This document shows positions 34,360-45,808 of a stretch of 64,000 bases of DNA, piece by piece. Every line of letters starts with the position of its first letter. Within the stretch, counting starts at the first letter, position 1. This DNA is from Arthrobotrys musiformis (lineage: Eukaryota > Ascomycota > Orbiliomycetes > Orbiliales > Orbiliaceae). Made by a program: the position numbers and the translations under genes. The stretch lies in contig JAVHJL010000001.1 in assembly GCA_036971715.1 (NCBI GenBank), positions 2,666,001 through 2,730,000 on the forward strand, in the 5' to 3' direction. The notes beneath the pieces were generated by a model. It was not told the origin of the DNA. It saw only the letters and a program-made list of their open reading frames with translations, and did no database searches.

Positions 34360-36412
34360 ATGGCTCAGTCGCCTTCTTCGAACGAGTTCGAAGGTTCAAT
34401 TGATTTCTTGGGTAGACCTTCAATGTCCAGGACTTCTTCCTCTGTTGATTTCTACAATTCCATGCACATTTCAAATAGTTTCTATTCACCCGCTCCAACG
34501 AGTTACTCTACAGATGAGTGTATGACTCCAGAACATAGCTTCTCAGAATGTGTAAGTTACCCTCGTTGATTGATCAATCTAACCCAAGACATTCACTCAT
34601 CGTTATGGACATTCGAAGGATTTCGAACCACCCTACCATACATCCTTGAAACCATGCTCCAGACACAAGGCACGTGTGAGTTCTCTATTCCACCCCCAGT
34701 ATAATTGGGTTAATCACTTGGGCACACACTAATAATCGATATAGTTTCCACATGCAGAAAATAGTAACATACTAGTGCCGCCCGGTGTGGATAGATTGGG
34801 TCCCACAAGTGCGTATGTAGGGGGTGAATTCGTAAGTGTAGGGATATAAACTAAGGGATAACTAGAAATAAAATTAATTCGGTGCTAGTATTCACCACCA
34901 AGGTCTACGATCGATGCTCCCCCAACCCCTGCTTCGTCGACGGAGGGCCAGATGTGCAGAGACAATCCAGCTCCTTTCAGCAATCCTCAACATGTGAATA
35001 TCGACGGTGGTATGCCGGTATATTCAAACAAGGAGGCATCGAAGGTGGAGCCGACTACAAAATCATCCAAGAAGAAACGCAAGCCACCAGCTGCCTCCAG
35101 GGCAGAGAAACCAAAAGTGCCAAAGCTAGATAGGCCACTGAGCGAACTTACGAAGGACTTTGATACATTGCCAATCCGAGATATGGAAAGATGGGTCCAC
35201 AGGAGTGTCGAAGAAAGGAGAAGGGAGGTTGAAAAAAGAGACGGCCACGTAGCACGCCCTATGAACTCGTTCATGCTTTACAGATCAGCCTTTGCGGAAA
35301 GGACAAAGCAATGGTGTTTGCAAAATAACCACCAAGTTGTCTCCTCCGTGAGCGGAGCGAGCTGGCCACTCGAGCCAGCCTGGATACGAGAAAAATACAA
35401 CGAATTGGCAAGGATCGAGAGAATTAACCACCAAGCAGCTCATCCGGGTTACAAATTTTCGCCAAGTAAGAACCAGCCACCGCCGCCGCGACGACGAAAG
35501 ACCTCTTCGGACGAGGAGGATGAAGAAGAGGTGTACCTGAGTGAGACGGAAGAGTACCGAGACCTCGAATCAGAACCTATACAGCTACCACAAATGATGA
35601 CAAGGAAGAAGAAACAGCGACCTAGGTCTACAAATACCAAAAAGGCCCACCATTCGCCGGAGGATACGGTGATGAGAGACCCTCCAACAATTATACAAAG
35701 AGAAGAACCAATGGACATAACCATTTTGAGGCTGCAAACCGGGGCACAGAAATCTTCATACAAGGCCGTGAACCCAGGAAGGCCGGCCCCCACGAGCATG
35801 GCCAATAACGATATTGATGGAACCTACTATCAAATGAGCGTTAGGCCGATGGCTTCCACAAACCCCGGAAGCTCAATTATCGAAGATGTAACTATTCGGA
35901 GGACAGCAGCTCCTACAGCCGCAGTAGGCATTTTGCAACTAGAAATCGAAGAGGCGCGGAAGAACGATGCATTTCACCAATACAAACATCAACAACAACA
36001 TCACCATCAGCAACGACACCAATATCTCCCCCAAGAACCTCAAGTCCTAACAAAGCAAGAACTTTCCATGGCGGAGCAAGAGTTCCCAGTATGTTCATAT
36101 GAAGTCCCTCCAGAGGTTGATTTCGAACAATACCGTAAACTGCTCGAGCAGCAGGTTATGGAGAATGTGGCTGCACAGCAAGCCTACTTGATAGACCGAG
36201 GGGAGATAATTGCGCCCTACCAATTCGTATCCCCTGGCCTATTGTATATCAATGCCTCCGGTGGGTATGAGTTTGGAGACAAGGGTGTTGCCGGGATCAT
36301 AGGCTACGGGGACGTAGGAGGGCCTGTGTGGCACGGTATCGGAGAAGGTGGGGGCATCATACATGCGGATACCGCAAATTGCTTTCAATATGACGAGTGG
36401 TTAGCTGAATAA
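34360..36412 (+). CDS. HMG-box protein (MATA_HMG-like box)
   Basis: Probable sequence-specific DNA-binding regulator. The HMG box on the last exon reads ARPMNSFMLYRSAFAERTKQ, then NNHQVVSSVSGASWP, IREKYNELARIERINHQAAH and PGYKFSPSK. This variant occurs in ascomycete HMG proteins tied to sexual development; I suspect the Ste11/fmf-1-like group but cannot prove it. Fixed parts: first exon 34360-34551 and last exon 34889-36412. Between them two in-phase models exist. One uses exons 34589-34673 and 34758-34831 (624 residues). The other uses one exon 34745-34831 (600 residues). After the box come an acidic stretch (SSDEEDEEEVYLSETEE), a basic patch (RKKKQRPRSTNTKK), a Q/H-rich segment and a Gly-rich tail. 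Located 545 bases upstream of PSF1, same strand. Confidence 0.84.
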
Positions 36413-36957
36413 TTTCGCCAAACCACGGATAAGAATGAAGCTAGGGGAGGAGATAGGTTTATGCCTACGGAGTTGAATCTAGGCAGGAAAAATAGAGGAT
36501 TATATGTAATAATAATATGATGAAGCTGGTTGGAGCAATTGGGAGTACCAAGAGGAAATGCGTCTGGAGTTATAATCACTGCGGAAATTTTGTTTCACTA
36601 CTATACAGGTGCCTTTGGGCATGACATGTTGAAGATAGGTACTTAGCTATATAAGTAGTTCGTGGGAATTTATTGTTTATATTTTACTTGTCTCTCCGAG
36701 GCGTGTCTCCCATCTATGACCAGGTTAGCTACAAACTACCTATAGCTTAATTAGGTACCTTGATTTGGACTTCTATAAACGCAAATAGCTTCGATATCAG
36801 ACTGCGAAATGCAGGATGTAATCTTTGCTTTTTTTGTGTTGCCTGTTCATCGCCAACATTCGAACTTTCAAAGTGGCGTCAACCTTTAGGAAGGCACTTT
36901 ACTTCTAGCTAATTCGGCCTCGAACCTCCTGTTTAGCCCCCACAGAGAACAGACGCC
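36413..36957. other. Intergenic region between the HMG-box gene and PSF1
   Basis: Short spacer with an AT-rich first half and the palindrome-like AGGTACTTAGC near 36639. It must contain the PSF1 promoter. No gene seen. Confidence 0.5.
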
Positions 36958-37745
36958 ATGTACGGAGAACTCGGCTATAAGCTAGTCAGTCTCAACCGTG
37001 ATACCCGTATATCGATCGATCGATTGACTGCCGCAGTTGCAGTGCTAACACTCGGATTTCATAATGACAGGTCGTTCACGCGAAGCGTACACAGGCGCTA
37101 AACCAACTGCCACCCTATCAAGCAGACATTGTTCGTGCTGTTACACGAGAAGTTCGTGATTTGCACGGGGATATTGACGAGATCACAAAATCTTACGACG
37201 GGGATTTCAACCCTTCGGAAGACCCCGCCAGGGCATGTGCATTGTTAGTGCACCATCTGTGTATCAGGAGGAACAAGAGATGTTTGCTGGCGTATCATCG
37301 GGTCAGGGCGGAAAAAATTGAGCAGATGTGTTGGAACGGAATGGATGTTGCGGAACAAGCTCAAGCTGCGAGGGTTACTGAGGGAGACGACGATGTTTCC
37401 GGAACGTCTTCCCATGCGCTGAGCCCTGAGGAGGATGAATATGCGAGACAATACGGAGATATGCTGGCTGCGTATAAGGGCCAATGGACGGATATAGATC
37501 TTACCGGGAGCCTTGAGCCCCCAAAGGACCTGTTCATTGACGTGAGAGTGCTGAAAGATGCCGGCGAGATTCAAACGGAGTACGGGTGAGTTTGATCACT
37601 AACGAAGATGGGCTTGATAGGTTCGATGAGCTTTCTGACATTTAAGCACAGGGCAATCACGTTATCGAAGAATAGCCAGTTCTTCGTACGGCAAGGGGAT
37701 GTTGAACGATTGATAAAGCAAGGATTTCTACAGAAGTTGAGCTAG
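36958..37745 (+). CDS. PSF1: GINS complex subunit PSF1
   Basis: Part of GINS, which with Cdc45 and Mcm2-7 forms the replicative CMG helicase. Three exons (36958-36984, 37071-37585, 37652-37745) join in phase to 211 residues, the family length. Exon 1 is just nine codons (MYGELGYKL) with an unusual GTCAGT donor; exon 2 continues VVHAKRTQALNQLPPYQ. Diagnostic blocks: HHLCIRRNKRCLLAYHRVRA in the A domain, VRVLKDAGEIQTEYG at the linker, and the B domain LSKNSQFFVRQGDVERLIKQ ending GFLQKLS. The start is fixed by MYGELG, which is shared by fungal Psf1. Intron 1 contains an ATCGATCGATCG string. Confidence 0.95.
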
Positions 37746-40150
37746 GCCAGAGGCTATACCTAACTAACCACGAGCGTGCGATTCAATGCGGACTTATCAT
37801 GTGAATAAATCTCTGAAAGAACACCCGAAGGTACTCGTTACAGAGACTACGTATATGCGTGACTGTCGTGATCATGATAGTTGGCTGGCGTGCTCAGCTC
37901 GCCATTTTTAGGGGATGACCCAATACTTTGGTAGCTATTCCATATGCTATGATATTGCACATTCCGCTGCCGATGGCCGTGGAGGAGCGCTGGAGTGCAA
38001 TGGAAAGAAAGGGAAAAAAAAAAAAAAAAAATTTTTTTCTTCACTTTTTTTCCTGCGTGCCTGTTCACATTTTCACATTTCCATGCAGGCGGAGCAGCAC
38101 ATGGACATTGTAGCACAAGGCCGTGGGGAACGCCCGCCAATCAATAGTACATGCAGCAGACGTTCTGGACATCCTTCCAGCTGCAGGTCTAACGGCTGTC
38201 GGGCGCGGGTTGGAAATGCAGTCTAGTTGGACCTGCAAGACAAACAGCCCGGGATCCACCCTTGCATCATCGAACTTTCACGACGACACCGATCTCGAAT
38301 GGCAGGCCGGAACGATAATCCAAAGGCCCATACATACTGTATACTGCATACGTCGCAGCGTTTTGGGGTAGCAAATAGGTGCTTTTTCTTTTAGCCTGCG
38401 ATATGTCGATATCTCGCCGATTGTGACCCCTGGAAGCCACAGTGCCCGAGTTCTAAAAAAAAAAAAATGTTTTCAATTTGCCTTCGAGCCAGTAAGTCCG
38501 TCCTTATTTGGTTAGGTAGCGCATAGACGAAGTAAGTAAGTACTTAGGCCAGTGCTAAAGTATATCGCCTCGAGAGGTAGACACACGTTTATCCATAAAA
38601 ATTGCCTTGGGCGGCACGGCCTGGAAACATATTACGCCACGCTATTTGTCCGATATGTCGAACCACGCTCATTTTGCATGCTACAGCAAGTTCACCGTGT
38701 ATACTAGTAACCGGATTCCTGAGAATTGGTGTGGGTCAACGGTTGAATAACGCCGGTTCCTTTAAAAGCTAGTCGGCCGGCTGGGCTATGCATCGGAAAC
38801 GACCTTGGGGAGACTACATTCTTCTTACGTACGAGAATCCAAAACACGTCTCCCAGCGTTCTTCATTCATTCATTCGTGATCATTCATGATCGCTCACTC
38901 ATGATCAATCCGCGACACCGCGAGCCTGAGAAAGCAAGCAAACAAGTAAGTTGATACCTATTTAAGTCCTCAAGTACGTGTATGTACCTTGGTCGCCAGG
39001 CACTGGATTGGTTGGTTGGTCGTTCCATTTGAAAACCCCGTTCCGTTGGAATACTAAAGGGATAGTACTAGTATATACGGCATCATCCGGCCCCAGAGGG
39101 AAGGGGCAATTTAAGCACGCTGAGGTCATTGCCATTGCTCTTGTTCTCGTCATTGGAGTCGTTGATCAATCCACCGGCGGGCCACCTACTCGGTTACTCA
39201 AATACTTGTGTCCGTACAGTACTTTATAAGTATACAAACACCGACATAAAAGGTACCTACTTCAGTGGGTATAAGATAGTGAATATCAACAGGAGATATA
39301 CCGCTTTTCGAGTACAGCAGGTACTTACCTATTCCCGAAGGACTTGGACCCGGACTGGATGTATTAGATCGATTGGATTGTCGTAGTATACTTTCGATTC
39401 AATCACGAGCAATCTCTTCGGGGCCTGCCTTTCTCCCATCGTCGCCGCAATTTGCCGTTGCATAATATTGTCGCATTCTTCAGCTGCATTGCCATATTCC
39501 ATCGTCAATCCCTCGTCAAAAATTATATAATATCATCCCATCGGAATCAACCGTTAATAGGTGCTCACACGCCCAGTTTCCGCTTTGATCGGTCTTTCTT
39601 TCTACACCAGAAACAACGCAAAAGGTATCTTTGCTCAGCTTGGTATGTTCTTCACACTCACTGTCTGCACCGATGACCATCATGCGCATGCACAGGTGCA
39701 TCCGGGCACTGCACTACAATGGCCGTGTGCTACCAGCCTGTGCTCATATACTCATAATTAAGAGCTCAAGTCCGATGCACCTCCAGTTTCCCATCGCGCG
39801 CTGGATCCATAGAAGAAATACGATGGTGGCCATCCATTGCATTGTGCCGTCTGCCCATATTTCTCCCCGTCCACTCTGCGATTACTGTTATATTACGCAA
39901 TAGACGACTACAATTTTCTAATATTCACCTGCTTCCTAAGTACTTAGTTACCCGTCTGGCATATCATCGGTTTCTCGGAGGGTATCAGATATTGAATATC
40001 CTAGACTATCACAAACCACTAGCCAGCACCAGGTATTGTGAAATGCATTCTTATGACCATAAGACACATCATGTGCCAAGCTAATTACGGGCCTGGTGCA
40101 CCAATTTCTATGTTCATAGTGTCATGCTATAGCGGCACAAAGGTTGAGAA
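37746..40150. other. 2.4 kb intergenic region
   Basis: Contains A17T7 (38018-38041), an A13 tract (38455-38467), repeated TGATCATTCATGATC-type words (38878-38905), and two exact TAAGTACTTA palindromes (38537-38546, 39937-39946). No coding sequence recognised. Confidence 0.5.
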
Positions 40151-43100
40151 ATGTCCCGACCGGAGCCACGCCCTTTAGAGGTAGGCCAAGGGGCTCGATC
40201 TCAGAGCCCGCTATCCCTATCCATTGGCCATGCCCGTGGTAGGACTCCCAATGTTCCCAATGAAAACCGTCCACAAAGTTACACCTCTCCGCACCGTATG
40301 AAAGACTATGAACGTCCTTCTGTGCGGTCGTATTTCCATGGGTCGTGGTACTCTCATCAGCGTATGTTCTCCTCTTCCTCTACCCATGGCCTTCTAAGGA
40401 CCACCAATCCTAGTATACGGCACCCCATATCACCCGGCTTCAGCTCTTCGAAATGTTAATCAACTATTTCCTTGTCACAGAGAGTCCAGAGCAACAGAAC
40501 TGGGCTGCCTATGGGTCTGAGCGGATCCGAGCGCAGACGGCAGAGTTGGCATCTCTTGCAATCTCAACCACATCCCCACACCGGACTGTATTTGATTATC
40601 ATCAAAACGGAAACACCCCGCCGCTAGTTGGCGGGTTTTCGGGAATTGACCAAGTAATATCAGAGGACAATTCTATTCCCATCAAATCACACCCTTCCAG
40701 AGTTACAAAGCCTCGACATGAGGCATTTGTCGAGGACGATGACACAGATCTACCAGAGGGCTATTCCGGATCATCAGGCCCATCCCACCTCACCCGCCTT
40801 CTGCGGAATTCACCCCCGGAGGAGCCCGCAGCCGATATTGTTAATGGTGTAGGGCAGAGCAACGACTCGGGCCGAATTGATATAGCAACGGAAAGGAACA
40901 GTTTGTTACAGCCCAAAAAAGCAGGCCAAGATCAATTGTCATACAATTCATTCTCACCGAATGAGATCGAGGCCCAGACCGTTACAGCAGCTGGAGGGAA
41001 GGCCGGGGCTCCGCGAAATGCCAAAATACGCTCTCTTGCAGTAAGGCTTTCATCGCCCAAACACTGGAATCGTCAAGCAATTTGGACCAACGCTGTTGTC
41101 GCGCCGATTAGTGCCCTTCCAGCTGTTGCTCTAGCACTTCTTCTAAATCTCCTCGACGGCCTTTCTTACGGGATAATTCTTTTCCCGTTGGGTGAAGCAG
41201 TGTTTAGTGATCTCGCACCTGATGGCCTTTCCATATTTTTCGTTAGCACGATTGTATCACAATTGGTATATTCTTGTGGGCTGAGCAGATTCAATGCCGT
41301 GGGCTCCGAGATGATCGAGGTGGTACCGTTCTTCCACAAGATGGCTTTCACGATTTTATCTGAAATTGGGAACGACCAAAAGGCCGTTATTTCAACGACT
41401 ATTTTTTGCATGGCACTAAGTTCCGTTCTAACAGGCATCGTATTCTTTCTGCTTGGCTATCTGAAACTAGGGTCGTTGATTGGGTTTGTACCTCGTCATA
41501 TCCTTGTGGGATGCATCGGGGGTGTGGGCGCTTTTCTGGTTCTTACTGGAATAGAAACCGCAGCGAGACTCGAAGGATCGCTTGACTATACTTTTGACAC
41601 CCTCAAGGTGCTATTCTCATTGCCTACGTTCTTTATGTGGATGCTGCCTTTGGCAATCTCGGTTTCCCTCCTCGTTTTGATGCAATTCCTCAAACACCCC
41701 TTTACGGTCCCGGTTTTTTTCCTTACACTTTTAGCGTCATTCTATTTGCTTGTCGCAGCTGTTCCTACTCTAACAATCGAGGGTTTACGAGAAGCCGGCT
41801 GGATTTTCCAGGCCCCGAGGTCTAGTGTACCATTTTGGCACTTCTATACACTTTATGGTGAGTCCGCAACGCAAAAAATCCAACAGGCCCCGTTTTAACA
41901 GATTTGTTTAGATTTTAGCCTTATCAATTGGGAGGTTGTGCTGGAAAATGTCCCGACAATGATGGCGCTGACATTTTTTGGGATCTTGCACGTCCCCATA
42001 AATGTCCCTAGTTTGGGGATGTCGCTCGGCCTCGAGAATGTAGACGTTGACCGGGAACTGATCGCGCATGGTGTCTCCAACTGCCTGTCGGGTTTGGTTG
42101 GGAGTATACAGAACTATTTGGTTTACGCCAACAGCGTGCTCTTCATACGCAGTGGTGGCGATAGCAAACTTGCTGGAATTATGCTAGCACTAGCAACTGC
42201 AGCGATTTGGATGGCCGGACCTGGTATCATCGGGTAACTATGGCACCATAATAACATGCAAATGGTTATCAAAAAAAGCTAACTGTTTACCATAGGTACA
42301 TTCCGGTCTTTATTGTTGCTAGTTTGATATTTTTACTGGGGATAGAATTGCTTAGGGAAAGTTTATATGATACTTGGAAAAAGTTGCATAGGTTTGAATA
42401 TCTTACGTACGTGGTTGTCTATGTATGCGCAATTCAAAGTCAATACTCGCTAACTGCCCCCCAAAGAGTTTTTATTACCGCTGTAACGATGGGCCTCTAC
42501 GACTTCGTTGTGGGGATTTTGATCGGAATAATCCTGACAAGCCTGGCTTTCGTCATCCAAGCTAGTCAAAAGCCAGCTATTCGGGCCGCATATGCAGGTG
42601 CTAGATCAACTGTTCGACGCCATCCCTTCCAACAACGTTTCTTGAGCCAAGTTGGGCCTCAAATTTACTTGTACAAACTCGGAGGCTTCATATTTTTTGG
42701 GACAATATCCTCTGTAGAGAACAGTATCCTTGACCTCCTAGACGAACGGAATTTTAACGAACGACCTATTCGGTTTCTTGTGCTCGACCTGACTGGGGTC
42801 AATGGGATTGACTTCTCCGCCGCTGAGGCCTTTATGAGAATCCGAAGAACATTGGGAAAGCGAAATATATTTTTGATCCTGACCGGGCCTAATGGGGATG
42901 TCAGCGCTGCTTTGGAGGGTGTGGGGATCTGGGATGGCGACGATGAGGGTGTTAAATTGTTCTCCGACTTGAATGATGGACTCCAATGGTGTGAAAACTT
43001 TTATCTCGAGGCCTATTATGCATCGAAGGACCAGGGGTCTTCGCGCGCTACACATTTAGGTAAATATAAAAGAGGAGAGCCCCAAAATAAGAATAAAAAC

Positions 43101-43827
43101 TGGAGTTTGTTCTTTGTGTGACTATTGCTAATGCCGTGACAGAAGTACCGAGTCGACCGAGAGCAGAGGCTGAGAATACGCAGCACAATTCGCCGAGAAT
43201 CAACCAATTGAGGGCAGCTGCGAAGATAAGGGACAGGGAGGAATCGGCTTCAAAATGGTCAAACTTTAAACAACCATTACCCTTGATCCTCCAAACGTTC
43301 CAGGAAAGGACTGCTGAGAACGAGGATTTTTGGTTCCGGGTCGTCGACTTTTTCGAGAAGAAATCGTTCTTGAAGGGTGCCGTTCTGTTTCGTCAAGGGG
43401 TAGGTGCCTCCAACGAGCATTTCAAACTATCAGGAGAAAGAGCTAATAATCTTTGAAGGAGGTTGCGTCTGAATTCTACTTAATCCAGGAGGGTTTACTC
43501 AAGGCGGCCTATGACCACCAGACAGGAAGATACTGTAATATTAACACCCCCCTTGTGCTTCTGATGCCACCGCTGACATTAGAAATAGATGAGAGTATTA
43601 CTGCCGGGACAACATGCGGCGAGCTTCCATTTTTCTCTGAAACGCCGAGGACGGCAACCGTTGTCGCTGAACGGGATTGCGTCACTTGGGCAATGAACCG
43701 AGAACAGTGGGTCAAATTGCAGGAGCGGTATCCGGATGCTGGGAGGGAGCTATATCGGTTGGCGTTGAAATTGACGACAGAGCGAATGGATTCTATCACA
43801 ACATATATCCTTACGAGAGGTAGTTGA
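40151..43827 (+). CDS. SLC26/SulP-like vacuolar transporter with STAS and cNMP-binding-like domains
   Basis: Large membrane transporter resembling yeast Vsb1 (YGR125W), linked to vacuolar storage of basic amino acids, and sulfate permeases. Six exons (40151-40361, 40481-41857, 41912-42233, 42296-43059, 43143-43399, 43459-43827) give 1099 residues. The cytosolic N-terminus (about 300 residues) is Ser/Pro-rich. The SulP core follows with many hydrophobic segments, starting ISALPAVALALLLNLLDGLS and LPLGEAVF, with VPRHILVGCIGGVGAF, MALTFFGILHVPINVPSLG and VSNCLSGLVGSIQNYLVYAN. Then a STAS domain (FIFFGTISSVENSILDLLDE, VLDLTGVNGIDFSAAEAF). The C-terminus reads as a cyclic-nucleotide-binding fold (FLKGAVLFRQG, EFYLIQEGLLK, TTCGELPFFSETPRTATVVA). 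Substrate cannot be read from sequence; the Vsb1 relation rests on this domain order. Confidence 0.9.
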
Positions 43828-45771
43828 AGCAATTATAAACCACAAAATGAACTTGAGCATGTCTTATCACCTTTCCCATCCTGCATATATGTACCAGACA
43901 CTGTCAGCCTTACAAGCTACAATGGCTGCCGATGCCCCACCGTTTTGGATAATGTCCACGTGCGCTGCTTCCCTCTTGTTTTCCAACGGTGGTGTTCATA
44001 TTGTCTTGTTTTGTCAAACAGGTTTCTTCTTGGAGCGTAAAGTCAAAAGTCAAAGCATATCAGAGCTCTCACAGCTCTCTCTTGGCTCATGCACTAATGC
44101 CGGCGGAAAGACGTTGAAATCGTATGAGTGTATCTGTATCGATGGCTGAAAAGTGGGGAAAAAACTGTAATGGTGGGTTGAGACGTCATCTAGACATGGC
44201 TAGCTCTCATGCGACTATGCATGAGAGCTGCAGGAGCTTCGCGGTGAGCTGAGCCCATGCCATCCTTTCTACCCGCTTTGCTTTTTGAGGCATGCATGCA
44301 TGGCACGGTTCGTTGACCAGTAGACGATTGGTCACAGCCAGGTGGGGAAGCTATAGCTAAGGGTTACCCTTGCAGATAATACGCATGAAATCCGTTTCGA
44401 ATGGAAGTCAAGGAACACACAAAATGGCGAGCTTATGGCCAAATCCTTCTGTAGACGGTTTGAAAGCTAGCTGGGGAAAAGCAAAGTGACCAAAGGCGTG
44501 TGACCATCTGTCGTTTAGTTCCGAAGAAGCTGGTTTTTTTTCTTTCTTTCCATATTCCCATCCTTGTGCTCCGTTGATGCAACAGGATCCCGTGGCTAGC
44601 CACCAAGGCTCGCTCGGCTTCGGCTAAGGAGTTTTCCTTTGGTATTTCCTTCGGTTTGCAGCCTCGACATATCCTGGAGGGAATACGTATCAGATCGATA
44701 ACTCCCAAGATACGGCTCTCTCTCTGTGACAACTGGGGACGGGGCCGAGCAGGCTTCCTTTCTTGTTTGTTCCTCCTTTATTCTGTTGTATCCTTTGTAT
44801 ATAACCTTTAATATTATTACTACTGAGGGTTTTTTATTTTATATTTATATGTCACTTTCTGGGATATATAATATAATCAAATGACACATGTACATGTCCA
44901 CAGACAGAACGCCGAGGCAGAAGGTCACAGGACGGTCCATTTCATAGGTTTCAGATGGGCGCTAATACCCGGCCAGAGTTCAGAAATTATTATGGAAAGA
45001 TGAGATGAATAGGGCTATTCGAGCCCGAACAAGGTGGGGTCCTATCTCTGCGCTGGAAAGCCCTCGGGAAACCAGAATTTCTAGCGGATTATCGTCGGAT
45101 TAGCTGTTTCGGTTGTGATGCCCCGTGATTAAGTAATTTGGGGGGTTGGGATCTCGAGGATGGAAATTTGAAGATAACAAAGCGAGGTTTGTGGTTTTTA
45201 AAGGGGGCACATATCATATAATTGTGATTAGAGTGGGTGCAATATGAAACGTCCATGCTCGCTGCAAACCACTCAACGAAAAGAATTGAAGCCCATCCCT
45301 GGAAAGCAATATCGTGAACAGGCAAGCATCAAGAAGCTTTTTGGATTGTTCTCTCTCTCAGGGGTAAATTTGATGGCTTTGGAGCAATAATCAAGAAAGA
45401 GAGAGGGAGAGAGATCTCTTGAGAGAGGGGAATATCGACAGCGCAATTGCATGTTTCTGGTATGTGATTATTTGCCGGGAAAGACCTGACTAATCGTAGA
45501 GACTTTCGCAAGGAAAATTTTCATGATGGCAGGTTCCATTCCCCGTTTTATCTCACCGCACATGGGTCTTTTTTATGTATGTGGTAGTTTAGCCAAGCTA
45601 ACGAGCGAGGTGTGGATACCTGCGAATGCGAGGAGCGGAAAAAGCAAAGAACCTTGGAAATTAGGGCCTTGTCGGTGAAAGCATGCGCTCAGATGATAAC
45701 ATACTTCCCGAAAAACTCGAAATGTCGACAGATAGACCAAGATTGAGCTATCGATCAGGCGATATGGTGTC

Positions 45772-45808
<37 letters not shown>

